Assembly (NCBI GenBank): GCA_900315525.1
Contig: OMZO01000001.1
Span: forward strand, 124,001 to 188,000
Length of the DNA: 64,000 nucleotides
Source: an uncultured Prevotella sp.
GTDB lineage: Bacteria > Bacteroidota > Bacteroidia > Bacteroidales > Bacteroidaceae
Direction of reading: 5' to 3'
The translations under genes and the position numbers were made by a program. A model generated the notes under the pieces. It had not been told where the DNA came from and made no database searches. It saw only the letters and a program-made list of their open reading frames with translations. Below are positions 50,251 through 59,234 of this stretch, one piece after another. Every line of letters starts with the position of its first letter. Position 1 is the first letter of the stretch.

Positions 50251-51648
50251 ATGTCAACAACCAACGAATCAAAAGGCTTCTATAAGCTTTCATGGCTGCA
50301 GCGCATCGGCTTCGGCTCGGGCGACCTGGCCCAAAACCTGATTTTCCAGACTACGTGTATGTACCTGCTGTTCTTCTACACTGACATTTACGGCCTCGAC
50401 GCCGTCGATGTATCGGTGATGTTCACGGTGGGTAACGTGGCAAACGTGATTTGGGACCCCATCGTGGGAACCCTCATCGACAAGAGTAATCCCCGTCTCG
50501 GTAAATACCGTGCTTATCTGGTGTTTGTAGGTATTCCGCTCACTGGCTTCGCCATCCTCTGCTTCTGGAATGGCTTCGCCCCGTCGCTGCTCTATGCCTA
50601 CGTGACGTATATCGCCATGACACTGCTCTATACCTTCATCAACGTACCCTATGGCGCCCTGAACTCCTCACTGACCCGCGATACTGACGAGATCACCATC
50701 CTGACCTCTGTCCGTATGTTCATGGCCAACTGTGGTGGTCTGGCCGTCGGCTCTGGTCTGCCCCTGCTGATTGCCTACTTTACCAATGAACCTGCAGAGG
50801 GTCTGCCAAAGGATCCCGTCGCCTGGTTCACCACGATGTGCATCTATGCCCTCGTCGGGCTGGCCCTGCTGTTCTTCTGCTTCAGCCAGTGTAAGGAGCG
50901 CGTGGTAATGGATGCCAGCGAGGCTGCCAACGTGAAGATCAGCGACCTCTGGATGGAGTTCTTCCACAACCGTCCTTTGCGCATCATCGCCTTCTTCTTC
51001 ATCACCGCCTTTGCCATGATGTCGATCGGTAATGCTGCCGGTGCCTATTTCATCAACAGTAATATGCACGGCACGCCAGAGCAGTTGTCCGTCTTCATGG
51101 GCTTAGGTTCGGCACCGTCGTTCATCTTCATGCCACTCGTCCCGATAATCAAGAAGATGGTGGGCAAGAAGAACATGTTCTACATCTTCCTTTCTATCGC
51201 CATCATCGGCATGGCCTTCCTTTATATGGTAGCCAAGATGGATGAGCCCAGCATGAGTCTTGTCTATATCGCCCAGTTCGTGAAATCCACGGGTGTCATC
51301 GTGGCCACTGGTTATATGTGGGCTCTGGTTCCTGAGGTCATCAGCTACGGTGAGTATGTCAGCGGCAAGCGCATCGCCGGCATCGTCAATGCCCTGACGG
51401 GTATCTTCTTCAAGGCCGGTATGACCCTCGGTAGCGTCGTGGCTCCCGCCATCCTCGCTTACGTATCCTACAATCCAGAGGTCATCGACCAGACCCCCGA
51501 GGCTCAGGAGGGTATCCTGTGGCTCGTCTGCGTCATCCCCGCCGCCCTGCTCCTGCTCGCTATATTCATCATCTCGAAGTATGAGCTCACCGACGAGGTC
51601 ATCGACGACATCAACAAGAAGATCGAGGCCCGCAACTTAGAGAAATAA
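50251..51648 (+). CDS. Second GPH-family sugar symporter
   Basis: 465 residues, about 12 transmembrane helices, starting SWLQRIGFGSGDLAQNLIF, with the GPH loop DPIVGTLIDKSNPRLGKYRA and INVPYGALNSSLTRDTDE. Sodium- or proton-driven uptake of a sugar or oligosaccharide through the inner membrane. In one operon with the CE20-like esterase. It is clearly diverged from the minus-strand symporter at 46636-48081, so the two probably take different substrates. A long hairpin lies downstream. Confidence 0.9.
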   Translation: MSTTNESKGFYKLSWLQRIGFGSGDLAQNLIFQTTCMYLLFFYTDIYGLDAVDVSVMFTVGNVANVIWDPIVGTLIDKSNPRLGKYRAYLVFVGIPLTGFAILCFWNGFAPSLLYAYVTYIAMTLLYTFINVPYGALNSSLTRDTDEITILTSVRMFMANCGGLAVGSGLPLLIAYFTNEPAEGLPKDPVAWFTTMCIYALVGLALLFFCFSQCKERVVMDASEAANVKISDLWMEFFHNRPLRIIAFFFITAFAMMSIGNAAGAYFINSNMHGTPEQLSVFMGLGSAPSFIFMPLVPIIKKMVGKKNMFYIFLSIAIIGMAFLYMVAKMDEPSMSLVYIAQFVKSTGVIVATGYMWALVPEVISYGEYVSGKRIAGIVNALTGIFFKAGMTLGSVVAPAILAYVSYNPEVIDQTPEAQEGILWLVCVIPAALLLLAIFIISKYELTDEVIDDINKKIEARNLEK

Positions 51649-51704
51649 TCGCGAAATACGAGAGCGCTCTTCCCGCAGGATTTAGAGGCTCCGCACAAAA
51701 ATTT

Positions 51705-51754
51705 AGAGGCTCCGCTTGGAAATTTGGACGCACCAAATTTTCCTGCGGAGCCTC
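51705..51754. repeat. 50-nt near-perfect hairpin
   Basis: GAGGCTCCGC (51705-51714) pairs with GCGGAGCCTC (51745-51754), and inside it GGAAATTTGG pairs with CCAAATTTTCC around the loop ACGCA, giving a stem of about 22 bp with small bulges. No T run follows. It may end the symporter transcript or be a dispersed REP-like element. Confidence 0.7.
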
Positions 51755-51971
51755 CGTATAATATGGACAGTGGACAGTAATGGACAGTAGAATTAAGAAA
51801 TCTTTCACGCGTACTGCGCATTAATAAGCGCACGAATACATACAAACTGCTATACAATTGTAAACCTAAAAAGCAGCCTTGCGGCTACTTACGCTCGAAA
51901 AAGTCCAAAAACTTTTGGCTTTTTACTCACTTATTCGTACTCTGGCTTCGCCGAAAGTAGGCTGCACCTCG

Positions 51972-51998
51972 GAAATATCCAAATAAATTTGGTATTTC
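51972..51998. promoter_or_regulatory. Inverted repeat overlapping the metG -33 box
   Basis: GAAATATCCAAAT (51972-51984) and ATTTGGTATTTC (51987-51998) are inverted copies differing by a one-base bulge. The TTTG of the -33 box (51988-51991) lies in the right arm, so a bound protein would block the promoter. Confidence 0.5.
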
Positions 51999-52019
51999 GC
52001 TCGTTTTGCACTACCTTTG
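51988..52019 (+). promoter_or_regulatory. Promoter of metG
   Basis: TTTG (51988-51991), 20 nt, TACCTTTG (52012-52019): a full match to the Bacteroidetes consensus. It lies in and just before the 5' extension of the open frame and fixes the start at 52051. Confidence 0.75.
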
Positions 52020-52050
52020 CACCCAAATTCAAAAATACGTATTTAGAATA

Positions 52051-54117
52051 ATGGAAAACAAGACCTTCAAGCGCACGACGGTGACGTCGGCGCTACCCTA
52101 TGCCAACGGCGGTGTGCATATCGGTCATCTGGCCGGTGTGTATGTGCCTGCTGATATCTATGTGCGCTATCTTCGTCTGAAGAAGCGCGAAGTGCTGTTC
52201 ATCGGCGGATCGGATGAACACGGTGTGCCCATCACCATCCGTGCCCGTAAGGAGGGCATCACTCCACAGGATGTGGTAGATCGCTACCACGAGATGATCA
52301 AGAAGAGTTTCGAGGAGTTTGGTATCTCCTTCGATATCTATAGCCGCACAACCTCTGAGACCCATCACAAGTTTGCCGCCGACTGGTTCCGCAAGCTCTA
52401 CGACGAAGGCAAGTTGACAGAGGAGACCACCACGCAGCTCTATGACGAAGAGGCTAAGCAGTTTCTCGCCGACCGCTACGTCACTGGCGAGTGCCCCCAT
52501 TGTGGCAATCCCAACGCTTACGGCGACCAGTGTGAGAAATGCGGACGCGACCTCTCGCCTACTGAACTGATCAACCCGAAATCAACCATCTCTGGCTCCA
52601 CTCCCGTGCTGAAGGAGACGAAGAACTGGTATCTGCCCCTGAACGACTATCAGGACTGGCTGAAGCAGTGGATCCTCGAGGAACATAAAGAGTGGCGTCC
52701 GAACGTATATGGCCAATGCAAGTCGTGGCTCGACATGGACCTGCAGCCCCGTGCCATGACCCGCGACCTCGACTGGGGTATCCCCGTACCCATCGAGGGG
52801 GCCGACGGTAAGGTGCTCTACGTATGGTTCGACGCGCCTATCGGCTATGTATCGAACACCAAGGAGCTCTGTGAGAAAGAACCCGAGAAGTGGGGCAACT
52901 GGGAGAAGTGGTGGCAGGACGAGGACACCCGTCTGGTACACTTCATCGGTAAGGACAACATCGTGTTCCACTGTATCATCTTCCCCGTGATGATGAAGGC
53001 GCACGGCAAGTTTATCATGCCCGACAACGTGCCCGCCAACGAGTTCCTGAACCTGGAGAACGATAAGATCTCGACCTCGCGCAACTGGGCCGTATGGCTC
53101 CACGAGTATCTGGTGGATATGCCGGGCAAGCAGGATGTGCTGCGCTATGTGCTGACAGCCAATGCGCCGGAGACCAAGGACAACAACTTTACTTGGAAGG
53201 ACTTCCAGGATCGCAATAACAACGAGCTGGTGGCCGTGTATGGCAACTTTGTGAACCGTGCCCTCCAGCTCACCAAGAAATACTGGAATGGCATTGTTCC
53301 CGCCTGTGGCGAACTGCAGGATGTAGATAAGCAGGCCCTTGAGGAGTTCAAGGATGTCAAAGCTAAGGTGGAGGCTCTGCTGGAGCAGTTCAAGTTCCGC
53401 GATGCCCAGTTCGAGGCCATGAACCTCGCCCGTATCGGTAATCGTTACATCACCGAGTGTGAGCCTTGGAAGGTTTGGAAGACTGACCCCAAGCGTTGTG
53501 AGACCATCCTCAACATCTGCTTACAGTTGACAGCTAATCTGGCTATCGCTTTCGAGCCGTTCCTGCCTTTCAGCAGCAAGAAGCTCCGTGAGATGCTGGC
53601 CATTGACAGCTTCGAGTGGGAACAGCTGGGTTCAACAGACCTGCTGCAGCCCGGTCACCAACTGGGTGAGCCCGCTCTGCTCTTCGAGAAGATTGAGGAC
53701 GAGGTAATCCAGAAACAGCTCGACAAGCTCGAGGCCACCAAGAAGGCCAACGAGGCGGCTAACTATAAGGCTGCGCCTATCAAGGATACCGTCAGCTTCG
53801 AGGAGTTCGAAAAGCTCGATATCCGCGTCGGTCTGGTGAAGGACTGTCAGAAGGTGAAGAAGTCGAAGAAACTCCTGCAGTTTACCATCGACGATGGCTC
53901 CGGCACCGACCGTACCATCTGCTCCGGGATCGCAGCCTTCTACGAGAACCCCGAGGCCCTCATCGGCAAGCGCATCCTCTTCGTGGCTAACTTTGCCCCT
54001 CGCCAGATGATGGGCATCGAGAGTCAGGGCATGATCCTTTCAGCCGTCGATTTCGACGAAAGCCTCAGCGTGGTTACCACGACAAAGGACGTGAAACCTG
54101 GCTCGCAGGTAGGATAA
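52051..54117 (+). CDS. metG: Methionine-tRNA ligase
   Basis: 688 residues. The class I signature HIGH is at 23-26 ([14 protein letters not shown]), a zinc knuckle CPHC...CEKC is in the connective peptide ([20 protein letters not shown]), and the KMSKS loop has the form KISTS ([13 protein letters not shown]), normal for this branch. The C-terminal 110 residues are a Trbp111/EMAP-type tRNA-binding domain ([20 protein letters not shown]). It charges initiator and elongator tRNA-Met. Start chosen at 52051 because the promoter precedes it. It ends 9 bp from the stop of the convergent CotH gene. Confidence 0.97.
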   Translation: MENKTFKRTTVTSALPYANGGVHIGHLAGVYVPADIYVRYLRLKKREVLFIGGSDEHGVPITIRARKEGITPQDVVDRYHEMIKKSFEEFGISFDIYSRTTSETHHKFAADWFRKLYDEGKLTEETTTQLYDEEAKQFLADRYVTGECPHCGNPNAYGDQCEKCGRDLSPTELINPKSTISGSTPVLKETKNWYLPLNDYQDWLKQWILEEHKEWRPNVYGQCKSWLDMDLQPRAMTRDLDWGIPVPIEGADGKVLYVWFDAPIGYVSNTKELCEKEPEKWGNWEKWWQDEDTRLVHFIGKDNIVFHCIIFPVMMKAHGKFIMPDNVPANEFLNLENDKISTSRNWAVWLHEYLVDMPGKQDVLRYVLTANAPETKDNNFTWKDFQDRNNNELVAVYGNFVNRALQLTKKYWNGIVPACGELQDVDKQALEEFKDVKAKVEALLEQFKFRDAQFEAMNLARIGNRYITECEPWKVWKTDPKRCETILNICLQLTANLAIAFEPFLPFSSKKLREMLAIDSFEWEQLGSTDLLQPGHQLGEPALLFEKIEDEVIQKQLDKLEATKKANEAANYKAAPIKDTVSFEEFEKLDIRVGLVKDCQKVKKSKKLLQFTIDDGSGTDRTICSGIAAFYENPEALIGKRILFVANFAPRQMMGIESQGMILSAVDFDESLSVVTTTKDVKPGSQVG

Positions 54118-54126
54118 AACGTCATA

Positions 54127-56583
54127 CTATAGCTTCACAGATTGGCTGCCCACCTTCAGGATGTGCAGCCTTTCTTTTGTTAAAGGCAGGGTAATGTCCG
54201 TACCGTCAGCCGTGATCTGCAGCAAGCGCATACCGCGCAGGTCGTAAAGGCTGATGCTGGTACCCGCAGGTACGCCTGTCAGGAAGAGCCGCTGACCATC
54301 CCGATGCCACGACCACCTGGAGTCGTTCACGGTCTCGATGGCAGTAGCATCTGCCAGGATCGCATCGACGGCCAGCGAACTGCAAGAGGGCATCGTGAAG
54401 GAGCACTGAGCACCATCGACCTGGCGAGTCTCGATATTGCCATCATGGGTGACGGTCAGAATCTTCCAACCCTTGATAACCTGTCCTTCAGGTGCAACAC
54501 CTTCCAGCGTTACCTCTCTGTCCTTAAAGAACTGGCCGTCGAAAGAGCCTTGTGAAAGTGGGATGCCATTGAAGGTCAATCGAATATCCGCGCTTTTATA
54601 GGCATTGACCGTCAGCGAGATGGGAGAGCCCAGCTGGTAGTAGTTGCCCAGCTGTTGGTAAAACAGGTTGGTGCGTCGGGTAAGCCAGTTGCGCACGTCG
54701 CGCATTTCCTCCTTGTAGTCGCGAGGCCACCAGGGGTTCTGCATATAGAGGCGGCGGTGGTAGGTGAACTCAGTCTTGAGGTAGTCGTACATGGGATTCC
54801 ACACGGTGCTGACACCTTTCTCGTTCAGGAAGTCGCCCATATAGATGGTGGCGCGGTCGATAAACAGGCGGAAGAAGTCCGGATCGTCCATCAGCCGGCG
54901 GAAGATACGTGTGCCATCATAACTGTTGGCCCCCCAGTTATGCCCGCCGTCGAAGTTGGGGTTATAGAGCCACTCGATAATCTTATAATCGACTGGATCG
55001 CCATAGAGGCCCATGGTGTAGTCCATGTCCTTGGCTACGAAGCGCCAGCGCCCGTCTTCCGTCCTCGGGCGCCACATCATCCAGTTGTTGCCCGGAGTAT
55101 CCAGATTGTTAAAGTAGAGGTTGGCCAGCATCAAGTCGGCATACTCGCTGCAGTCCATCCACTGCTCATATTCCGCGAGCGTATGGCCCTGTTCCTTGCA
55201 GAATGCCATGAACTGGTTGTAGTGATCCCAGCTGCCTGCTTTCAGTTCGCGCCAGTTCTCCACCATGTCAATGTCCTCCAGCTTCTGGTAGTTTGACCAG
55301 ATGTTATCCTCGTTGCTGCGCTCCCGGATATTGAGTATGCCCCTATAGGCCCCGTTGATATAGATGATGGCGGGCTGCCAAGCCTGCCAGTCGAGGTCAA
55401 CATGACTGGCCATCGTCCGCTGTATGATCGGATCGCGCATGTAGAGATAGTCGAAGTCATTGCCAGAGTTACGGAGCATGATACTCTTGAACTCGCTGAT
55501 GCCCGGTTTCTGGTCGGGGAAGAACTCATACTCGAGATGTTTTTTGCCAAAACGCTTATGGGCATAGACGGCCAAGGTCTTCAGCTTAGCGCCCCGAGTG
55601 GCGCCACCAGCGACACGGGCTTCGCAGAGCTGGTTGATGACACTGGGCTGCCCTGCCTCTTCAAACAGCTCGATATTCATCGGGCGTCGCCAATTGAACT
55701 CATAGTTTTTCTTCCCTGCCTGATAGCTTCCATCGACGTAGATACCAATCTTTGAATCGTTCAGGTAGCGCTTGTCGGTGGCGATGCAGACGACGGGCAG
55801 CGTCATCTGTCGGGGGTGGAAAATATAGCTCTGCGTGACAGAGCGCGGAGAAAGCCAGCCATCACAGAACAGGCGGGCACGCACGATCTTGGTATTGGAA
55901 ACAGTCAGGGGCGACGTGTATTTCATACTGCTTCGCGTTGGTTCCGAGCCGTCAACAGTCATATAGATCTCCGTACCCTCAGGACTGCCCTTAGGTAGTG
56001 TAAGCTCGATGGTTAGCGACTGCCCATCTGTGACGACCTTTCCCAATTCACTAAATACCGGGTCACCTAACACCTGATCAGACACCTCACCACAGTTAGC
56101 GGCCCCGGGGGTCGGTATGGTCTGATAGCCTTTTTCATCGCTGCCGTCGGTCTTGCGCCCATAGGCGATATTGGGAGCAGGCTGTTTCTTCAATCCTGTC
56201 ACCTTGTCAGATACCGTCTGCCCGTTGAACAGCCATACCTCGCAGCCATTGGCCGTCTCCAGACGGAAATCGGTGTGCATCCCCTGTGCCTGTTTGTCGC
56301 AATAGACCACTGCATATTGCCGTGGCGCAAGGGTCTTATCGGGCAGTTGCCAGGCCCCGTCATCAGGTTTGTCACTCACGCCCAAGCGGTAATCCCTCAA
56401 ATTGACAGGTGCGTCGCCCGCGTTATACAACTCCACCCAAGAATCTGGAAACTCGTTCAGGTCATCCATGATACAATCGACGTTCGACTGCATCAGTTCA
56501 TTAATCAGAACCTGGGCACAAACACGGTTCATTGGCAGCCAGCCAATGATGCCTATAATATAGATGATACTTTTCTTGATCAC
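54127..56583 (-). CDS. Large CotH protein with lamin-tail and sorting-like domains
   Basis: 818 residues, secreted (signal peptide MIKKSIIYIIGIIGWLP, cut near VCAQ). Order: lamin-tail domain (about 25-125; LINELMQSNVDCIMDDLNEF, DSWVELYNAGDAPVNLRDY), a chitobiase/beta-hexosaminidase C-terminal-like beta domain (about 170-255; IYMTVDGSEPTRSSMKYTSP), the CotH kinase-like domain (about 260-640; GILNIRERSNEDNIW, RWRFVAKDMDYTMG), a beta module, and a C-terminal SISLYDLRGMRLLQ...LHILKV segment resembling a type IX secretion (Por) sorting signal. Surface location is likely. Single gene with its own promoter, divergent from the flippase. Only the CotH region is shared with the lipoprotein at 15010-16407. 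Function unknown. Confidence 0.8.
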   Translation of the reverse strand: MIKKSIIYIIGIIGWLPMNRVCAQVLINELMQSNVDCIMDDLNEFPDSWVELYNAGDAPVNLRDYRLGVSDKPDDGAWQLPDKTLAPRQYAVVYCDKQAQGMHTDFRLETANGCEVWLFNGQTVSDKVTGLKKQPAPNIAYGRKTDGSDEKGYQTIPTPGAANCGEVSDQVLGDPVFSELGKVVTDGQSLTIELTLPKGSPEGTEIYMTVDGSEPTRSSMKYTSPLTVSNTKIVRARLFCDGWLSPRSVTQSYIFHPRQMTLPVVCIATDKRYLNDSKIGIYVDGSYQAGKKNYEFNWRRPMNIELFEEAGQPSVINQLCEARVAGGATRGAKLKTLAVYAHKRFGKKHLEYEFFPDQKPGISEFKSIMLRNSGNDFDYLYMRDPIIQRTMASHVDLDWQAWQPAIIYINGAYRGILNIRERSNEDNIWSNYQKLEDIDMVENWRELKAGSWDHYNQFMAFCKEQGHTLAEYEQWMDCSEYADLMLANLYFNNLDTPGNNWMMWRPRTEDGRWRFVAKDMDYTMGLYGDPVDYKIIEWLYNPNFDGGHNWGANSYDGTRIFRRLMDDPDFFRLFIDRATIYMGDFLNEKGVSTVWNPMYDYLKTEFTYHRRLYMQNPWWPRDYKEEMRDVRNWLTRRTNLFYQQLGNYYQLGSPISLTVNAYKSADIRLTFNGIPLSQGSFDGQFFKDREVTLEGVAPEGQVIKGWKILTVTHDGNIETRQVDGAQCSFTMPSCSSLAVDAILADATAIETVNDSRWSWHRDGQRLFLTGVPAGTSISLYDLRGMRLLQITADGTDITLPLTKERLHILKVGSQSVKL

Positions 56584-56615
56584 GTCGGTAATGAGATGGT
56601 TGAGTTTAAGCGCTG

Positions 56616-56645
56616 CAAAGGTACAAAAAAGTATTGAATAACAAA
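56616..56645 (-). promoter_or_regulatory. Promoter of the large CotH gene
   Basis: Minus strand TTTG (56642-56645), 18 nt, TACCTTTG (56616-56623). Leader about 26 nt. It is back to back with the flippase promoter at 56686. Confidence 0.65.
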
Positions 56646-56685
56646 AATTTCATCTTTCTTATTCCATATATTCTTAATAAATTAG

Positions 56686-56693
56686 TATCTTTG
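56686..56693 (+). promoter_or_regulatory. -7 promoter element of the flippase gene
   Basis: TATCTTTG, only 10 nt before the ATG at 56704, so the mRNA leader would be a few nucleotides at most. Confidence 0.6.
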
Positions 56694-56703
56694 CAGACTG
56701 GAT

Positions 56704-58146
56704 ATGGAGTCATTAAAGGAAAAGACAGCGAAGGGGCTCTTCTGGGGCGGGATGAACAACGGTGTGCAGCAGTTGCTCGGATTGGCCTTCGGTATCATCC
56801 TCGGGCGGTTGCTCGATCCTTCCGACTACGGCATGACGGCCATGCTCGCCGTTTTCTCCGTCATTGCCAATGAGTTGCAGGCAAGTGGATTCAAGACCGG
56901 TCTCATCAACATGAAGGCTCCTACTCACGACGACTATAACGCAGTGTTCTGGTTCAATATCCTTGCTGGTGCCCTCATCTATATTGTATTATGGGTAGCC
57001 GCTCCCTTCATTGCCGACTATTACCACCAGCCAAAACTGATTCCCCTGAGCCGTTACGTGTTCCTGGGCTTTGTGTTCTCCAGCTTCGGAATGGCACAGT
57101 CGGCTTATCTGACGAAGCAGATGCAGATCAGGCAGATTGCCCAATGCGGTATGACAGCCACACTCTCGTCGAGTCTCGTCAGTGTGTTCCTGGCCTGGCA
57201 GGGTTTCGGCTACTGGGCGCTCGCCACACAGTATCTGATGTACATCGCCATCAACACCTTGTTGCTCTGGTACTTCAGTCCTTGGCGCCCCTCGCTCTCC
57301 GTCACCTTCAAGCCTATCCGCAAACTGTTCCCGTTCAGCGTACGAATCATGATCTCCGCCATCCTCACGCAGGTCAATAGCAACATCATGAACCTGCTCT
57401 TAGGTCGCTATTATGGGGAGGCGAATACGGGCCACTACAACCAGGCTTACCAATGGAGTTCTAAGTGTTTCCTATTGGTGGGAAACATGCTAAAACAGGT
57501 CGATCAGACAGTTCTCGTCGGTCTTGATGATGAACGGGAACGGCAGTTAGCTGTACTGCGGAAGATGATGCGATTCACGGCCTTCATATCCTTCCCGCTA
57601 CTCTTCGGCCTCGGACTGGTAGCTCATGAGTTTATCATACTGGCCATCGGTGAGAAATGGCTCTTTGCGGCTTCGCTCTTACCCCTGCTTTGTCTAAGTG
57701 GTGCCTTTATGCCCCTCTCGACACTACTGACTGATGCCGTCATCAGTCAGCACCGTAGCGACATTTATCTGTGGAGTACGCTTGTTCTTGGCGTCCTTCA
57801 GATAGGTCTGATGGTCGGCCTTTGGCAACAGGGCATCTACACCATGGTTATCGCCTATACCTTATTAAATATCTTGTGGGTATTTGTATGGCACCTTTTC
57901 GTGCGCCGACTGATGGGTTACGGACTGCTGGCCTTCCTGAAGGACATAGTGCCCTTTGCCCTTGCTGCCGCAGCAGTCATGGCAGCTACAGGTTTCATGA
58001 CACAAGCTATCGATAACCTTTGGCTGAAACTACTCAGCCGGGTCGTCACAGCCTCACTACTCTATTATGCAGTCATGCGCCTTGCAGGAGCCGTCATTCT
58101 CCAGGAGTGCATGGACTTCATCTTCTCCAAGCGCAAGAGGCACTAA
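56704..58146 (+). CDS. Wzx-type polysaccharide flippase (MOP superfamily)
   Basis: 480 residues, about 12-14 transmembrane helices. N-terminus SLKEKTAKGLFWGGMNNGVQ and the first-loop motif GRLLDPSDYGMTAMLAVFS are typical of the Polysacc_synt/MATE-like flippases that move lipid-linked oligosaccharide units across the inner membrane. The start at 56704 is supported by these conserved residues although the promoter is very close. Its stop overlaps the stop of the convergent acyltransferase by 3-4 bp. It likely exports the glycan modified by the neighbouring LicD operon. Confidence 0.9.
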   Translation: MESLKEKTAKGLFWGGMNNGVQQLLGLAFGIILGRLLDPSDYGMTAMLAVFSVIANELQASGFKTGLINMKAPTHDDYNAVFWFNILAGALIYIVLWVAAPFIADYYHQPKLIPLSRYVFLGFVFSSFGMAQSAYLTKQMQIRQIAQCGMTATLSSSLVSVFLAWQGFGYWALATQYLMYIAINTLLLWYFSPWRPSLSVTFKPIRKLFPFSVRIMISAILTQVNSNIMNLLLGRYYGEANTGHYNQAYQWSSKCFLLVGNMLKQVDQTVLVGLDDERERQLAVLRKMMRFTAFISFPLLFGLGLVAHEFIILAIGEKWLFAASLLPLLCLSGAFMPLSTLLTDAVISQHRSDIYLWSTLVLGVLQIGLMVGLWQQGIYTMVIAYTLLNILWVFVWHLFVRRLMGYGLLAFLKDIVPFALAAAAVMAATGFMTQAIDNLWLKLLSRVVTASLLYYAVMRLAGAVILQECMDFIFSKRKRH

Positions 58147-59234
58147 CGACCGAAAAGATATTTCTTCAGGAAAGGACTTACCCGCAATATGTTAGAGGCG
58201 AGCACACAGAAGGCCACTACCAGCAAAGCGATGGCCAGGGAGGCGGTGGTGTCAAGGATGAAGTTGTGACGATTCACCCGGAAGAAATCACCCACCATCG
58301 GCAACTTCGGCAGAAAGAAATAATGGAGCAGATAGATATCGAGTGTACGACGACCGATGAACTGCAAAGACAGTCCAAAACGTGTCTGCTCGAAGAAATC
58401 ACGGTAATACCTGAAGAACATGAATACCATCGACAACAAGAGGAACATCGCCAACGTATGGGGGAATGAAGCCCAAGCCAAGCGCAGGTTATGCCACACG
58501 ATGACTTCCAGGGTACAGACCACTGCCAGCACCGTCACCACTGGAAAGAACCACGAGCTATCCATCAATCGCTGCGCCCGGTCCCAATAACGATGAACCA
58601 TCGTACCAAAGAGGAAGAACGGGAAGTAACGGATCATCTCCACCAAACTGGAATAGTTCATAAATGCGTTCGGCTCACCTTTATAGCCTAAAGCCCATGA
58701 GAAATAACGGGGCAGATAGCAGGTCTCAAACAGACAGAGTGAGACAACGAAAAGGAATGTGATGGGAATCCATGACAAGCGACGAGGCAAGCACTTGCTC
58801 TCAACATACGAGAACAGATAATAAGTGAGCAGCATATAGAGCAGCACAAGGGTGAACCAGTAGCCAGCCTTCATGCCCGATGCCAAAGCCTCCTGCAGAC
58901 TATCGAGGAAAGGTGCTGATGGAATCATCGCCAGATACAACAGGAAGAACACAATCGTCGGTATCAGTTGTACCCGCATCTTTTTCAACGACAGCTCACG
59001 CAGTGTACGAGCATCCCACAGGCGACTCGCCTTATAGGCCAGGAAACCACTGATAAAGAAGAACAGCGGCATGCGGAAGAGGAGAAAGAACTGCAGGGCT
59101 GTCGACCAGCGGATCTGCATGCCGAACGATTTCAAGGCCACATGATTGGTCACCACAAGAATCATCGTAAATCCCCGTAGTGCATCAAGCCAGCCCAGAC
59201 GTGGCTTCTTCGCCGCTATAGTCTCATTCGTCAT
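58143..59234 (-). CDS. Membrane acyltransferase (Acyltransferase_3 family)
   Basis: 363 residues with about 10 transmembrane helices. The N-terminal RLGWLDALRGFTMILVVTNH carries the catalytic-type His-containing helix, followed by FFLLFRMPLFFFISGFLAYK, both typical of OafA/NodX-like enzymes that O-acetylate or succinylate surface sugars. Its start overlaps the LicD stop by 11 bp, making it the last gene of a four-gene coupled operon. Probably acylates the surface glycan. Confidence 0.88.
   Translation of the reverse strand: MTNETIAAKKPRLGWLDALRGFTMILVVTNHVALKSFGMQIRWSTALQFFLLFRMPLFFFISGFLAYKASRLWDARTLRELSLKKMRVQLIPTIVFFLLYLAMIPSAPFLDSLQEALASGMKAGYWFTLVLLYMLLTYYLFSYVESKCLPRRLSWIPITFLFVVSLCLFETCYLPRYFSWALGYKGEPNAFMNYSSLVEMIRYFPFFLFGTMVHRYWDRAQRLMDSSWFFPVVTVLAVVCTLEVIVWHNLRLAWASFPHTLAMFLLLSMVFMFFRYYRDFFEQTRFGLSLQFIGRRTLDIYLLHYFFLPKLPMVGDFFRVNRHNFILDTTASLAIALLVVAFCVLASNILRVSPFLKKYLFGR

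Larger units (their letters stand above)
51649..52050. other. 402-bp gene-free gap with nested palindromes
   Basis: No convincing gene. It holds: two direct copies of TTTAGAGGCTCCGC (51681-51694, 51702-51714); a hairpin of about 22 bp (51705-51754); three GGACAGT repeats (51765-51789); a small CCAAAA/TTTTGG foldback near 51908-51921; and the metG promoter with an overlapping inverted repeat. The dense palindromes and lack of coding potential suggest a small repeat element or MITE-like remnant next to the symporter's 3' end. Confidence 0.6.

Noticed and set aside
51504-51857. 117-codon minus-strand frame over the symporter end and the gap
   Set aside because: Overlaps the well-supported symporter and reads through the hairpin repeats (repeated FGASKF/GASKFL peptides), with no known motif.
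53050-53085. Damaged KMSKS loop in metG
   Set aside because: KISTS is the usual form in Bacteroidetes methionine-tRNA ligases; the rest of the enzyme is intact.
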